Notes: generated by a model not told the origin, from the sequence alone. Counted from the first letter of the stretch, positions 41,926-50,660 are shown. The stretch is 64,000 bases of DNA from Alterluteimonas quercicellularis (GCF_021191635.1 NZ_JAIWPR010000007.1:27360-91359), one strand, 5' to 3'. Numbers and translations are program-made.

Positions 41926-43542
41926 TCAGCGGTAGCGCGACTCCATCAGGTCGATCTCGCGCACCAGCCGCCGCACCAGTTCGTCGGAGATGCGCATGTG
42001 GCGCGCCATGTCGAACAGCACCTCGCGCTCGGCCTGCAGCCCGGCCAGCCGCAGCGCGCGCTCGGCATCGTCGGCGCGTCGCAGCACCTCGGCGTCGATG
42101 CCGGTGGAGCCGTCGCGCTTCATGCGCTCGTCGTACAGCGCCATCACCCGCACCGCGGCCTGCGCGTACAGGTCGGGGTCGCGGCGCGCCTCGGGCAGCG
42201 AGGACTGCGCGCGCTCCACCGCGGCCACGCCGGCGCGCGCGGCGGCCAGCCGCGCCGCGTCCTCGGCGCGCTGCACCTCCGGCTCGGCCGGCAGGCGGAT
42301 GCGGCCGCCCAGCGACGGCAGCACGGCGCTGGCCACCAGCAGCGACACCAGGATCACCGAGGCGGCGAGGAAGATCGCGAGGTCGCGGCCGGGGAACGGG
42401 CTGCCGTCGGCCAGCACCAGCGGCAGGGTCAGCACGCCGGCCAGCGTGATCGCGCCGCGCACGCCGGCCAGCGTGGTCACCGCCACCACCCGGAAGCTGG
42501 GCGCGATGCTGTCGCGGCCGCTGCGGTGCGCGCGGAACAGCAGCACGCGCATGGTGGCCCACACCCAGGCCAGGCGCAGCGCGGCCAGGCCGAAGTTGAT
42601 CGCCAGCGCGTAGCCGGCCAGGGCCAGCGCGGAATGGTCGGCCGCGGCGCGCGTCACGATGCCGGGCAGCTGCTCGCCCAGCAGCACGAAGATGATGCCG
42701 TTGAGCGCGAACTGCAGCATGTCCCAGACCGCGGTGCGCTGCACCCGGGTGGTGGCCAGCGCGCGGCCGCTCAGCTCGACGTAGCTCATGGTGATGCCCG
42801 CCGCCACCGCGGCGAGGATGCCCGAGGCGCCGATGTCCTCGGCCAGCAGGTAGGCGCCGAAGGGGATCAGCACGCTGAGCAGGATCGGCAGGCCCGCCTC
42901 CTCGCCGGCGCTGCGCGACAGCCGCGTGTGCAGGCGGGTGGCCGCCAGCGTCAGCAGCACGCCGGCGCCGATGCCGCCCAGCGCCAGCCAGGCGAAGGTG
43001 GCGCCGGCCGACAGCAGCGAAAAGCCGCCGGTCAGCGCCGCGGTCACCGCGAAGCGGAAGCAGACCAGGCCGGAGGCGTCGTTGAGCAGCGACTCGCCTT
43101 CCAGGATGTGGCGCAGGCGCGGCGGCAGCGGCGTGCGCGCGGTGATCGACGACAGCGCGACCGGATCGGTCGGCGAGACCACCGCCGCCAGCGCGAACGC
43201 CACCGGCAGCGGCAGCGCCGGGATCAGCCAGTGCAGCAGCAGCCCCATGCCGACCACCGTGAACAGCACCAGGCCGAGCGCCAGCGCCAGGATCGGGGTC
43301 TTGTCGCGGAACAGGCCGGTCTTGGGGATGCGCCAGCCGTCGAGGAACAGCAGCGGCGGCAGGAACAGCAGGAAGAACACGTGCGGGTCGAGCTGCACCC
43401 CTTCCTGGAACACGCCCGCGACCACCGCGCCGAAGCCGATCTGCACCAGCGGCAGCGGCAGCCAGGCCGGCAGCATCCGGGCCAGGTAGCCGCTGGCCAG
43501 CACCAGCAGCAGCATCGCCAGGACGACTTCGATCGAGTACAT
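41926..43542 (-). CDS. CPA1-family Na+/H+ antiporter (YjcE-like)
   Basis: A 538-residue cation/proton antiporter. About 12 membrane segments span residues 1-410. The ion-binding core includes VVSPTDPVALSSI (TD pair) and EGESLLNDASGLVCF (ND pair) as in NhaP/NHE-type CPA1 exchangers, and LAGVRGAITLAGVL in a later helix. A cytoplasmic helical tail of ~120 residues follows. It probably exports Na+ or K+ in exchange for protons under alkaline or salt stress. ATG at 43542 chosen (MYSIEVVLAMLLLVLA). It is flanked by the PepSY gene downstream and a REP pair upstream. Confidence 0.92.
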   Translation of the reverse strand: MYSIEVVLAMLLLVLASGYLARMLPAWLPLPLVQIGFGAVVAGVFQEGVQLDPHVFFLLFLPPLLFLDGWRIPKTGLFRDKTPILALALGLVLFTVVGMGLLLHWLIPALPLPVAFALAAVVSPTDPVALSSITARTPLPPRLRHILEGESLLNDASGLVCFRFAVTAALTGGFSLLSAGATFAWLALGGIGAGVLLTLAATRLHTRLSRSAGEEAGLPILLSVLIPFGAYLLAEDIGASGILAAVAAGITMSYVELSGRALATTRVQRTAVWDMLQFALNGIIFVLLGEQLPGIVTRAAADHSALALAGYALAINFGLAALRLAWVWATMRVLLFRAHRSGRDSIAPSFRVVAVTTLAGVRGAITLAGVLTLPLVLADGSPFPGRDLAIFLAASVILVSLLVASAVLPSLGGRIRLPAEPEVQRAEDAARLAAARAGVAAVERAQSSLPEARRDPDLYAQAAVRVMALYDERMKRDGSTGIDAEVLRRADDAERALRLAGLQAEREVLFDMARHMRISDELVRRLVREIDLMESRYR

Positions 43543-43618
43543 CGCGCTCGCAGGCCCGCGGCCCCCCGCGGCATGCCGCCACGATAGCGCGTGCGCCGCC
43601 GGCGGCGCACGTGCCCCG

Positions 43619-43693
43619 CAGGAGCGCGCTCGCGCGCGAAGCTCTAGCTTGCGGTGCCGGATGGAAAGAGCTTCGCGCGCGAGCGCGCTCCTA
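43619..43693. repeat. short-type inverted REP pair (75 bp)
   Basis: CAGGAGCGCGCTCGCGCGCG (43619 onward) and the inverted unit 43673-43693 flank AAGCTCTAGCTTGCGGTGCC and on. The right unit is translated as the last residues of udgX (VGARSRA), which terminates inside the pair. Confidence 0.85.
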
Positions 43694-45149
43694 CCGGGGG
43701 CGACGCGGCGAGCAGGCGCAGGTCGTCGACGAAGCCGGCGTAGGCGGCCTCGCGCGCAGCGGGATCGCGCTGGCGCAGCACCCAGGCCGGGTGCACGGTG
43801 GCGAACGCGCGCGCGCCCTCCAGTTCGCGCCAGCGGCCGCGCTCGGCCATCAGGCGGAAGCCGCTGCCGAACACCGCCTGCGCCGCGGTCGCGCCCAGGC
43901 AGACCACCGCCTCGGGCTGCAGCGCGGCCAGTTCCTGCTGCAGCCAGGGCCGGCAGGCGCGCACGTGGGCGGCCTCGGGGTTGCGGTGCAGCCGGCGCTT
44001 GCCGCGCGGCTCGAAGCGGAAATGCTTGACCGCGTTGGTCAACCACAGCCGTTCGCGCGCGATGCCCAGTTCGGCCAGCGCGCGGTCGAGCAGGCGCCCG
44101 GCGGGGCCGACGAAGGGCCGGCCGGTCAGGTCCTCCTCGTCGCCGGGCTGCTCGCCCACCAGCACCACGCGCGCATCCGCCGGGCCTTCGCCGAATACCG
44201 TGCGCGTGGCCGGTTCCCACAGCGGGCAGCGGCGGCAGGCCCCGGCGGCGGCGCGTATCGCCTCCAGGCCGCCGGCGGGCGCGGCGGGCGGCGGCGACGG
44301 CTCGGGGATGCGCCGGCGCGGCGGCTCGGGCGCGCGCTCGGCCATCTCGCGCACCCGCGCGCCGGCCTCGCGCATCAGCGCCGGCAGCAGCGCGGCCTCG
44401 GGCAGGCCCTTCCAGTACTTCTGCGGCATTTCCGCGCGCATCGCCTGCGGGTTGAGTCGCGCGGGGTTGAAGATGTGCGCGTAGTAGGTGCGCCACAGCG
44501 CGTCCTGGGCGTCGTCGGCCGGCGCGTCGGCGCGCGTGCCGCCGGGGCCGAAGGCGAGCGCGCGGCCGTCCCAGAACGCGCTGCGGTCCGGGGTCAGGAT
44601 CGCCCAGCGCATGCCGGCGAAGCGGCGCGCGAAGAACGGCGCCACCCGGTCGACGATGCGGTGCGCCGGCTCGAACCAGGCGATGTAGGCCTCGCCGTCG
44701 CCCGGCACCTCGCGGAAGCGCACGAAGGCCTTCATCTTGTGCGTGTCGCGGCGCACCGCCTTCTCCAGCAGGCGGGCGCGGTGCACGTCGGGATCGGTGG
44801 CCCGCTCCAGCAGGCGCGGCTCGCCGCCGGCGATGCGCCACAGCAGCCGGTACAGCAGCGCGAAGCGCTGCGGGTCGCGATGGCAGGCGACCGCCGCCGC
44901 CAGGGCCAGGAACTCCGTGCCGACCCGCGGCGCCGGTCGCTGCGCCGGCAGCGAGTCCAGCGCCACCGACCCGATCAGCCCGCCCTGCGCATCGCCGTCC
45001 CAGGCCAGGCGCGACGGTGCGATGCCGGCCCGCCACGCGGCGCGCGCGGCCTCGCGCCAGGCCTCGGCGTCCCACGGCGGCACGATCTCGGCGCGCACCA
45101 GCGGCGGCGCGTCCGCGGCGGCCGCGAACAGGTCGCCGGGCGCGCTCAC
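43644..45149 (-). CDS. udgX: UdgX-family uracil-DNA-binding protein with N-terminal DNA-metabolism domain
   Basis: A 501-residue two-domain protein. The N-terminal ~260 residues form the domain found fused or next to this family and linked to a radical-SAM partner (RDTHKMKAFVRFRE, MPQKYWKGLPEA). The C-terminal part is a family 4-like uracil-DNA glycosylase: GEQPGDEEDLTGRPFVGPAG near residue 331, RGKRRLHRNP near 383 and VHPAWVLRQRD near 450. The His in the KRRxH loop is the residue by which UdgX cross-links covalently to uracil-DNA. Iron-sulfur Cys residues are present (CRRCPLWE). GTG start at 45149; it starts 11 bp after the radical-SAM gene. The final ~17 residues are read through a REP unit. 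Confidence 0.88.
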   Translation of the reverse strand: MSAPGDLFAAAADAPPLVRAEIVPPWDAEAWREAARAAWRAGIAPSRLAWDGDAQGGLIGSVALDSLPAQRPAPRVGTEFLALAAAVACHRDPQRFALLYRLLWRIAGGEPRLLERATDPDVHRARLLEKAVRRDTHKMKAFVRFREVPGDGEAYIAWFEPAHRIVDRVAPFFARRFAGMRWAILTPDRSAFWDGRALAFGPGGTRADAPADDAQDALWRTYYAHIFNPARLNPQAMRAEMPQKYWKGLPEAALLPALMREAGARVREMAERAPEPPRRRIPEPSPPPAAPAGGLEAIRAAAGACRRCPLWEPATRTVFGEGPADARVVLVGEQPGDEEDLTGRPFVGPAGRLLDRALAELGIARERLWLTNAVKHFRFEPRGKRRLHRNPEAAHVRACRPWLQQELAALQPEAVVCLGATAAQAVFGSGFRLMAERGRWRELEGARAFATVHPAWVLRQRDPAAREAAYAGFVDDLRLLAASPPVGARSRAKLFPSGTAS

Positions 45150-45159
45150 GCGGGTACGC

Positions 45160-46404
45160 TCATGAGAACAGGTCGCGCTGCTTGGGCGGCGGCGCCAGCC
45201 GCGCGCGCAGGCGCGCCGGATCGTCGAGCTGCCGGCGCGGGTGGTGATCGAGCAGCGAAACGAAGGGCAGCGTGCGCCGCACCGGCACCCGCAGCCGCAC
45301 CAGGTCGTCCACCCGCAGCGCGCCCTGCCGGCGCGAGGCGAGGATGCGCGCGACGTTGCGCGCGCCCAGCCCCGGCACCCGCAGCAGCAGTTCGCGCGGG
45401 GCGCGGTTGACGTCCACCGGGAAGCGGTCGGGGTGGCGCAGCGCCCAGGCCATCTTGGGGTCGATGTCCAGGTCGAGCATGCCGCCGGCCTCGGCCGGCG
45501 CAATGTCGTCCACGCCGAAGCCGTAGAAGCGCAGCAGCCAGTCGGCCTGGTAGAGCCGGTGCTCGCGCACCAGCGGCGGCGCCTGCGGCGGCAGCCGCGA
45601 GGACGCGTCGGGGATCGGCGAGAACGCCGAGTAGTAGACGCGCCGCAGCCGGTAGTTGCCGTAGAGGTTGTCGCTGGTGCGCAGGATGCTGCGGTCGTCG
45701 GCGCCGTCGGCGCCCACGATCATCTGCGTGCTCTGCCCGGCCGGCGCGAAGCGCGGCGGCTTGGAGGCCGGCAGCCGCACCGCCTTGCGCGCCTCGCGGC
45801 CTTCCTCGATGCGCCAGCGCAGCTCGCCCATCGCCGCGCGGATGCCGCCGGCGGTCTTCTCCGGCGCCAGCTCGGCCAGGCCGCGCTCGGTCGGCAGCTC
45901 GACGTTGATGCTCAGGCGGTCCGCATGGCGGCCGGCGGCGGCCAGCAGCTCGGGCGCGGCGTCGGGAATGGTCTTGAGGTGGATGTAGCCGGCGAAGCGG
46001 TGGTCCTCGCGCAGGCTGCGCGCCACTTCCACCAGCTGCTCCATGGTGTAGTCGCTGTTGCGGATGATGCCGCTGGAGAGGAACAGCCCCTCGATGTAGT
46101 TGCGCTTGTAGAAGTCGAGCGTCAGCCGCACCACCTCCTGCGGCGCGAAGCGCGCGCGGCGCACGTTGCTGCTGACCCGGTTGACGCAGTAGGCGCAGTC
46201 GTAGATGCAGAAGTTGGTCAGCAGGATCTTCAGCAGCGACACGCAGCGCCCGTCCGGCGTGTAGGAGTGGCAGATGCCCATGCCCTCGGTGCTGCCGATG
46301 CCGCCGGTGCCCAGCGAATGCCGCTTGTTGGCCCCGCTGGAGGCGCAGGACGCGTCGTACTTGGCGGCGTCGGCCAGGATCGCGAGCTTGTCGATGGTCT
46401 TCAC
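45160..46404 (-). CDS. radical SAM protein linked to UdgX (putative DNA modification/repair)
   Basis: A 414-residue radical SAM enzyme. The cluster-binding cysteines are C66, C70 and C73 in CIYDCAYC, followed by the SAM-domain strands (LFLSSGIIRN, LSINVELPTERGL). The C-terminus carries a helix-hairpin-helix DNA-binding motif (LLLRVPGLGARNVARILASR). This is the family repeatedly found next to UdgX-type glycosylases and annotated as a putative DNA modification/repair radical SAM protein; its reaction is not established. GTG at 46404 was chosen because family proteins begin near KLAILADAAKYDASC; a longer upstream extension has no support. Likely co-transcribed with udgX. Confidence 0.88.
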   Translation of the reverse strand: MKTIDKLAILADAAKYDASCASSGANKRHSLGTGGIGSTEGMGICHSYTPDGRCVSLLKILLTNFCIYDCAYCVNRVSSNVRRARFAPQEVVRLTLDFYKRNYIEGLFLSSGIIRNSDYTMEQLVEVARSLREDHRFAGYIHLKTIPDAAPELLAAAGRHADRLSINVELPTERGLAELAPEKTAGGIRAAMGELRWRIEEGREARKAVRLPASKPPRFAPAGQSTQMIVGADGADDRSILRTSDNLYGNYRLRRVYYSAFSPIPDASSRLPPQAPPLVREHRLYQADWLLRFYGFGVDDIAPAEAGGMLDLDIDPKMAWALRHPDRFPVDVNRAPRELLLRVPGLGARNVARILASRRQGALRVDDLVRLRVPVRRTLPFVSLLDHHPRRQLDDPARLRARLAPPPKQRDLFS

Positions 46405-46426
46405 CCGCGCACGATGGCCGGGGTCC

Positions 46427-46443
46427 GTCTCAGCCTGTGAGAC
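46427..46443. promoter_or_regulatory. inverted repeat upstream of the radical-SAM/udgX operon
   Basis: GTCTCA-GCCTG-TGAGAC, perfect 6-bp arms around 5 bases, 23 bp before the radical-SAM start codon. It does not match known LexA boxes. It could be an operator or a leader hairpin. Confidence 0.35.
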
Positions 46444-46664
46444 CGGGCCGGCGCCGTGCGCCGGCGCGTCTGAATGCGTCAGCGACGCGTGTCGCGCGCC
46501 CGCCGCTTTCACGCGCGGATACCCCGGTTGCGCCTAAGGTGTAGGTCCGCGTCGTGCCCGATCCACCCCGCCTGCGGCGGCAGATCCCGCGCGACGCGAC
46601 CAGATTCCCGTTGTTCCCGCAAGCGGCCGCAGAGCCGCGCGGTCCCCACTTGCGCGAGGTATCC

Positions 46665-46862
46665 ATGACCCGACCCGAACTCGACCGCTGGTTGACCGGC
46701 CTGCACGACCGCCTGCCGATGATGCGCCAGCAGCACCCGCACGACAGCGACTTCTGGGCCGCCTTCTCGCGCGAGACCGGCCGCCTGTCCCAGGCCGACC
46801 TGTCCTCCGAGGACGCGACCTGGGTGCAGGACCGCATCGTCGCCCTGCTCGCCACCGGGTAG
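46665..46862 (+). CDS. small orphan protein, paralogue of the ndvB-coupled small protein
   Basis: A 65-residue protein of unknown function: MTRPELDRWLTGLHDRLPMM, then HDSDFWAAFSRETGRLSQAD, then SSEDATWVQDRIVALLATG. It is predicted helical and soluble. The pattern LDxxLxxLxxxLP..R, FWxxF, SED, RIVAxLA is shared with the 87-residue protein at 39793. ATG at 46665 has GCGAGG upstream. It lies between the divergent radical-SAM gene and prlC, with 71 bp to prlC. Confidence 0.65.
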   Translation: MTRPELDRWLTGLHDRLPMMRQQHPHDSDFWAAFSRETGRLSQADLSSEDATWVQDRIVALLATG

Positions 46863-46920
46863 GGCGGCCGGCCGGGCCCGCCGCGCGGCGGCGGGCATGG
46901 ATTCGCGCGCCCGGCGCCCT

Positions 46921-46926
46921 TATCTT
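46921..46926 (+). promoter_or_regulatory. -10-like box immediately before prlC
   Basis: TATCTT ends seven bases before the prlC ATG at 46934, so a transcript starting at the usual distance would be essentially leaderless. No Shine-Dalgarno precedes the ATG (CCGGGC). Confidence 0.35.
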
Positions 46927-46933
46927 GCCGGGC

Positions 46934-48967
46934 ATGACGACCAATCCCCTGCTCGACTTCTCCGCCCTGCCGCGCTTCGACGCGGTGCGCCCCGAACACG
47001 TCGCCCCCGCCATCGACGCCCTGCTGGCCGAGGCCGAGGCCGCGGTGGCCCGCGCCCGCACCGCGCCGGCGACCTGGGCCGGCTTCGTCGAGCCGCTGGA
47101 GGACGCCACCGAGCGCCTGGGCCGGGCCTGGAACCAGGTCGCCCATCTCAACGCCGTGGTCAACACGCCGGCGCTGCGCGAGGCCTACAACGCCGCCCTG
47201 CCCAGGATCACCCGCTTCCACAGCGCCCTGCAGCAGGACCCGGCGCTGTACGCGCAGTTCAAGGCGCTGGCCGCCTCGCCCGAGGCCGCCGCCTGGGACG
47301 CCGCGCGCAGGCGCGTGGTGGACAACGCGCTGCGCGACTTCCGCCTCGGCGGCGCGGAACTGGCCGACGCGGAGAAGGCGCGCTTCGGCGCGATCCAGGA
47401 GGAGCTGGCCTCGCTGTCGGCGAAGTTCTCCGAGAACGTGCTGGACGCCACCGACACGTGGGAGCACTACGTCGAGGACGCCGCGGAGCTGGCCGGCCTG
47501 CCGGACGACGTGGTCGCCCGCTGCGCCGACGCCGCGCGCAAGGCCGGCCGCGACGGCTACCGGCTGACCCTGCAGATGCCCTGCTACCTGCCGGTGCAGA
47601 CCTACGCCGAGCACCGCCCGCTGCGCGAGCGGCTCTACCGCGCCTACGGCGTGCTGGCCTCCGAGGCCGGGCCGCCGGAGCGCGACAACGGGCCGCTGAT
47701 CGAGCGCATCCTGGCGCTGCGCGCCGAGCAGGCGCGCCTGCTCGGCCACGACCGCTACGCCGAGCTGTCGCTGGCCACCAAGATGGCGCGCAGCCCGGAG
47801 GACGTGCTGGCGTTCCTGCGCGACCTGGCCGCGCGCGCGCTGCCGCACGCCCGCCGCGACCGCGCCGAGCTGGAGGCCTACGCCCGCGACGAGCTGGGCC
47901 TGGAGGCGCTGGCGCCCTGGGACGTGGCCTGGGCCAGCCAGAAGCTGCGCCAGGCCCGCTACAGCTATTCCGAGCAGGAGGCCAAGCGCTACTTCGCCGA
48001 GCCCAGCGTGCTGTCGGGCCTGTTCGGCGTGATCGGCGACCTGTACGGCCTGCGAGTTGAGCCCGACACCGCGCCGGTGTGGCACGAGGACGTGCGCTTC
48101 TACCGCCTGGTCGACGCCGAGGGCCGGCTGGTCGGCCAGTTCTACCTCGACCTCTACGCCCGCGAGGGCAAGCGCGGCGGCGCCTGGATGGACGACTGCC
48201 GCAACCGCCGCCACCGCGGCGACGGCCGCGCGCAGACCCCGATCGTCTACCTGGTGTGCAACTTCGGCCGCGGCGCCGACGGCCAGCCCGCCACCTTCGC
48301 CCACAACGAGGTCACCACCCTGTTCCACGAGATGGGCCACGGCCTGCACCAGCTGCTGACCGAGGTCGGCGAGCTGGCGGTGGCCGGCATCAACGGCGTG
48401 GAATGGGACGCGGTGGAGCTGCCCAGCCAGTTCATGGAGAACTTCTGCTGGGAGTGGCCGCGGGTGGAGGCGATGACCGCGCACGTGGAGACCGGCGAGC
48501 CGCTGCCGCGCGCGCTGTTCGAGCGCATGCTCGCCGCGCGCAACTTCCAGAGCGGCATGCAGACCGTGCGCCAGCTGGAGTTCGCGCTGTTCGACATGGA
48601 GCTGCACGCCGGCGCCGAGCCGCCGCAGGCGGGCGTGCTGGCGCTGCTGGAGCGCATCCGCGACGAGGTGGCGGTGAACCGGCCGCCGGACTGGCACCGC
48701 TTCCCGCAGCAGTTCGCCCACATCTTCGCCGGCGGCTACGCGGCCGGCTACTACAGCTACAAGTGGGCCGAGGTGCTGAGCGCCGACGCCTACGCCGCCT
48801 TCGAGGAACGGCCCGAGGCCTACGCCGACACCGGCGCGCGCTTCCGCGCCGAGGTCCTCTCGCGCGGCGGCAGCCGGCCGGCGCTGGAGAACTTCCGCGC
48901 CTTCCGCGGCCGCGAGCCGCGGATCGACGCGCTGCTGCGCCACAGCGGCATGAGCGCCGGCGCCTAG
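46934..48967 (+). CDS. prlC: oligopeptidase A (M3 family metallopeptidase)
   Basis: Zinc-dependent cytoplasmic oligopeptidase that degrades short peptides, including cleaved signal peptides. The 677-residue product matches E. coli PrlC (680). The zinc site is HEMGH (residues 465-469) within TLFHEMGHGLHQLL, with the third ligand Glu in the following helix (NGVEWDAVELPSQF region). N-terminal NPLLDFSALPRFDAVRPEHV and C-terminal AHIFAGGYAAGYYSYKWAEV are typical. ATG at 46934 was preferred over an upstream in-frame TTG. No signal peptide, so PrlC rather than the periplasmic Dcp is likely. Confidence 0.94.
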   Translation: MTTNPLLDFSALPRFDAVRPEHVAPAIDALLAEAEAAVARARTAPATWAGFVEPLEDATERLGRAWNQVAHLNAVVNTPALREAYNAALPRITRFHSALQQDPALYAQFKALAASPEAAAWDAARRRVVDNALRDFRLGGAELADAEKARFGAIQEELASLSAKFSENVLDATDTWEHYVEDAAELAGLPDDVVARCADAARKAGRDGYRLTLQMPCYLPVQTYAEHRPLRERLYRAYGVLASEAGPPERDNGPLIERILALRAEQARLLGHDRYAELSLATKMARSPEDVLAFLRDLAARALPHARRDRAELEAYARDELGLEALAPWDVAWASQKLRQARYSYSEQEAKRYFAEPSVLSGLFGVIGDLYGLRVEPDTAPVWHEDVRFYRLVDAEGRLVGQFYLDLYAREGKRGGAWMDDCRNRRHRGDGRAQTPIVYLVCNFGRGADGQPATFAHNEVTTLFHEMGHGLHQLLTEVGELAVAGINGVEWDAVELPSQFMENFCWEWPRVEAMTAHVETGEPLPRALFERMLAARNFQSGMQTVRQLEFALFDMELHAGAEPPQAGVLALLERIRDEVAVNRPPDWHRFPQQFAHIFAGGYAAGYYSYKWAEVLSADAYAAFEERPEAYADTGARFRAEVLSRGGSRPALENFRAFRGREPRIDALLRHSGMSAGA

Positions 48968-49032
48968 GCGCCGTTCGCCGGGCGGAACGCGCGCCCCGCC
49001 CGGCGATGAATGGGCATTGACGCGGCGGCGCC

Positions 49033-49038
49033 TAGAAT
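49033..49038 (+). promoter_or_regulatory. -10 box for the endonuclease/exonuclease/phosphatase gene
   Basis: TAGAAT, 33 bp before the TTG start at 49071. It supports that start, as the alternative ATG-less start at 49017 would precede the promoter. Confidence 0.4.
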
Positions 49039-49070
49039 CCCGCCGGTCTCCGGCCCCGAGGGCGCACCGC

Positions 49071-50180
49071 TTGAACACCGGCATCTTCGCCGCGATCACC
49101 CTCGTCCTGCTGGCCGCCACCCTGCTGCCGCTGCTGCGCAGCCGGGCCTGGTGGATCCGCGCGCTCGACTTCCCCCGCCTGCAGCTGCTGCTGGTCTCGG
49201 CCGGGGTGCTGCTCGCGCAGTGCTTCCTGCACCGCATCGACGACGCGGTGGAGGTCGGGGTCATCTCCGCCAACGCCGCCTGCATGCTCTACCAGGCCTG
49301 GTGGATCCTGCCCTACACCCGCCTGCATCCGGTCGAGGTGCGCGACTGCGGCGACCCCGCGCGGCCGCGCCTGCGCCTGCTGGCCACCAACGTGCTGATG
49401 ACCAATCGCGAGGCCGACCGCCTGCTGGCGCTGGTGCGCGCGGAGCGCCCGGACGTGCTGATCGCGGTGGAGACCGACGCCTGGTGGGAAGCGCGGCTCG
49501 ACACCCTGTCCGACCTGCTGCCGCACGCGCTGCGCCGCCCGCTCGACAACCTCTACGGCATGCACCTGTACTCGCGGCTGCCGCTGCGCGACGCCGAGGT
49601 GAAGTTCATCGTCGAGGACGACATCCCCTCGATGCACGCGCGCATCGAGCTCGACGGCGGCGCCAGCGTCGCCCTGCACTGCCTGCACCCGCGCCCGCCC
49701 AGCCCCACCGAGGCCGACGGTTCCGGCGAGCGCGACGCGGAGCTGGTGGCCGTGGGCCGCGCCGCCAGCGACAGCGCGCTGCCGGCCATCGTCGCCGGCG
49801 ACCTCAACGACGTCGCCTGGTCGCGCACCACGCGGCTGTTCCGCAAGGTCAGCGGCCTGCTCGACCCGCGCATCGGCCGCGGCATGTTCAACACCTTCCA
49901 CGCCCAGCTGCCGGGACTGCGCTGGCCGCTGGACCACCTGTTCCACAGCCGCGACTTCAGCCTCGTCGCCCTGCGCCGCCTGCCGGCGATCGGCTCGGAC
50001 CACTTCCCGATCCTGGTCGAGCTGGCGCTGGAGCCGGGCCGCAACCCGGCCCGCGCCGGGCTCGACGAGGACGCGCAGGCGCGCCGCGACGCGCGCGAGG
50101 CGCGCAAGGCGGCCGGCGGCCGTACAGCCGGCACCGGTACCATCCGACGAGACCGCAAGCACCAGGAGGCCAGCCCATGA
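49071..50180 (+). CDS. membrane-anchored endonuclease/exonuclease/phosphatase family protein
   Basis: A 369-residue protein with three N-terminal hydrophobic segments (IFAAITLVLLAATLLPLL, LQLLLVSAGVLLAQCFL, a third near residue 75). A DNase I-like fold follows. Catalytic positions are Asn in LLATNVLMTN, Glu in IAVETD, the GDLND motif with Asp and Asn, and the final SDH of GSDHFPI. Such anchored proteins act on phosphodiesters of nucleic acids or lipids; the substrate is unknown. The TTG start at 49071 fits the TAGAAT box and a GAGGG ribosome site. The C-terminal ~45 residues are a charged tail with no fold. The stop overlaps the EF-hand gene (ATGA). Confidence 0.82.
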   Translation: MNTGIFAAITLVLLAATLLPLLRSRAWWIRALDFPRLQLLLVSAGVLLAQCFLHRIDDAVEVGVISANAACMLYQAWWILPYTRLHPVEVRDCGDPARPRLRLLATNVLMTNREADRLLALVRAERPDVLIAVETDAWWEARLDTLSDLLPHALRRPLDNLYGMHLYSRLPLRDAEVKFIVEDDIPSMHARIELDGGASVALHCLHPRPPSPTEADGSGERDAELVAVGRAASDSALPAIVAGDLNDVAWSRTTRLFRKVSGLLDPRIGRGMFNTFHAQLPGLRWPLDHLFHSRDFSLVALRRLPAIGSDHFPILVELALEPGRNPARAGLDEDAQARRDAREARKAAGGRTAGTGTIRRDRKHQEASP

Positions 50181-50551
50181 CCCGATCTTCCGCCATCGCG
50201 ATCGCCACCGCCCTGCTGCTGCCCGCCGTGGCCGCGGCGCAGGTGCAGACCCAGCCGCTGCCGCCGGCCGGCACCGCGCCCGAGCGGGCCAGCGCGCAGA
50301 CCGCACAGACCGGCATCGTCACCTTCGGCGACCCGGGCGAGCAGCAGGTCATCGTGCGCTCCTACGAGCCCGACGGCGCCGCCGGCGACGCCTACCGGAT
50401 CAGCTTCGAGGCGCTGGACACCGACGGCGACGGCGTCATCAGCCGCAGCGAGGCGGCCGCCCACCCGCGGCTGTCGCACGAGTTCCGCGGCGTCGACGCC
50501 GACGGCGACGGCCGCCTCACCCGCGAGGAACTGCGCGGCTGGATCCGCTAA
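50177..50551 (+). CDS. secreted EF-hand protein
   Basis: A 124-residue protein with a signal peptide (residues ~1-22, ending AVAAAQ), a proline/glutamine-rich linker and two canonical calcium-binding EF-hand loops near the C-terminus: DTDGDGVISRSE and DADGDGRLTREE. Each loop has Asp at positions 1, 3 and 5 and Glu at 12, so calcium binding is expected. The partner is unknown. It overlaps the preceding gene by four bases, so a role near the membrane nuclease/phosphatase (a metal-dependent family) is possible but speculative. Confidence 0.85.
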   Translation: MTRSSAIAIATALLLPAVAAAQVQTQPLPPAGTAPERASAQTAQTGIVTFGDPGEQQVIVRSYEPDGAAGDAYRISFEALDTDGDGVISRSEAAAHPRLSHEFRGVDADGDGRLTREELRGWIR

Positions 50552-50556
50552 GACCG

Positions 50557-50637
50557 CAGGAGCGCGCTTGCGCGCGATGCTTTCATGCGATGCCGGACGG
50601 ACATTCCGGACGGAAACGGCATCGCGCGCGAACGCGA
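50557..50637. repeat. inverted REP pair, right unit truncated
   Basis: CAGGAGCGCGCTTGCGCGCG (50557 onward) is followed by TGCTTTCATGCGATGCCGGA and a right unit that starts TCGCGCGCGAACGCG but is cut short at about 50637. It adjoins the complete pair at 50661. Confidence 0.7.
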
Positions 50638-50660
50638 AACCGGCTGCGTCCTCGCTTCCG

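Noticed and set aside
46405..46512. 36-residue N-terminal extension of the radical-SAM protein
   Set aside because: The extension is low-complexity and the family begins near the GTG at 46404.
49017..49070. Start of the endonuclease/exonuclease/phosphatase gene at 49017
   Set aside because: The added residues are Arg-rich and lie upstream of the TAGAAT box; the TTG at 49071 has a ribosome site and begins the first membrane segment.
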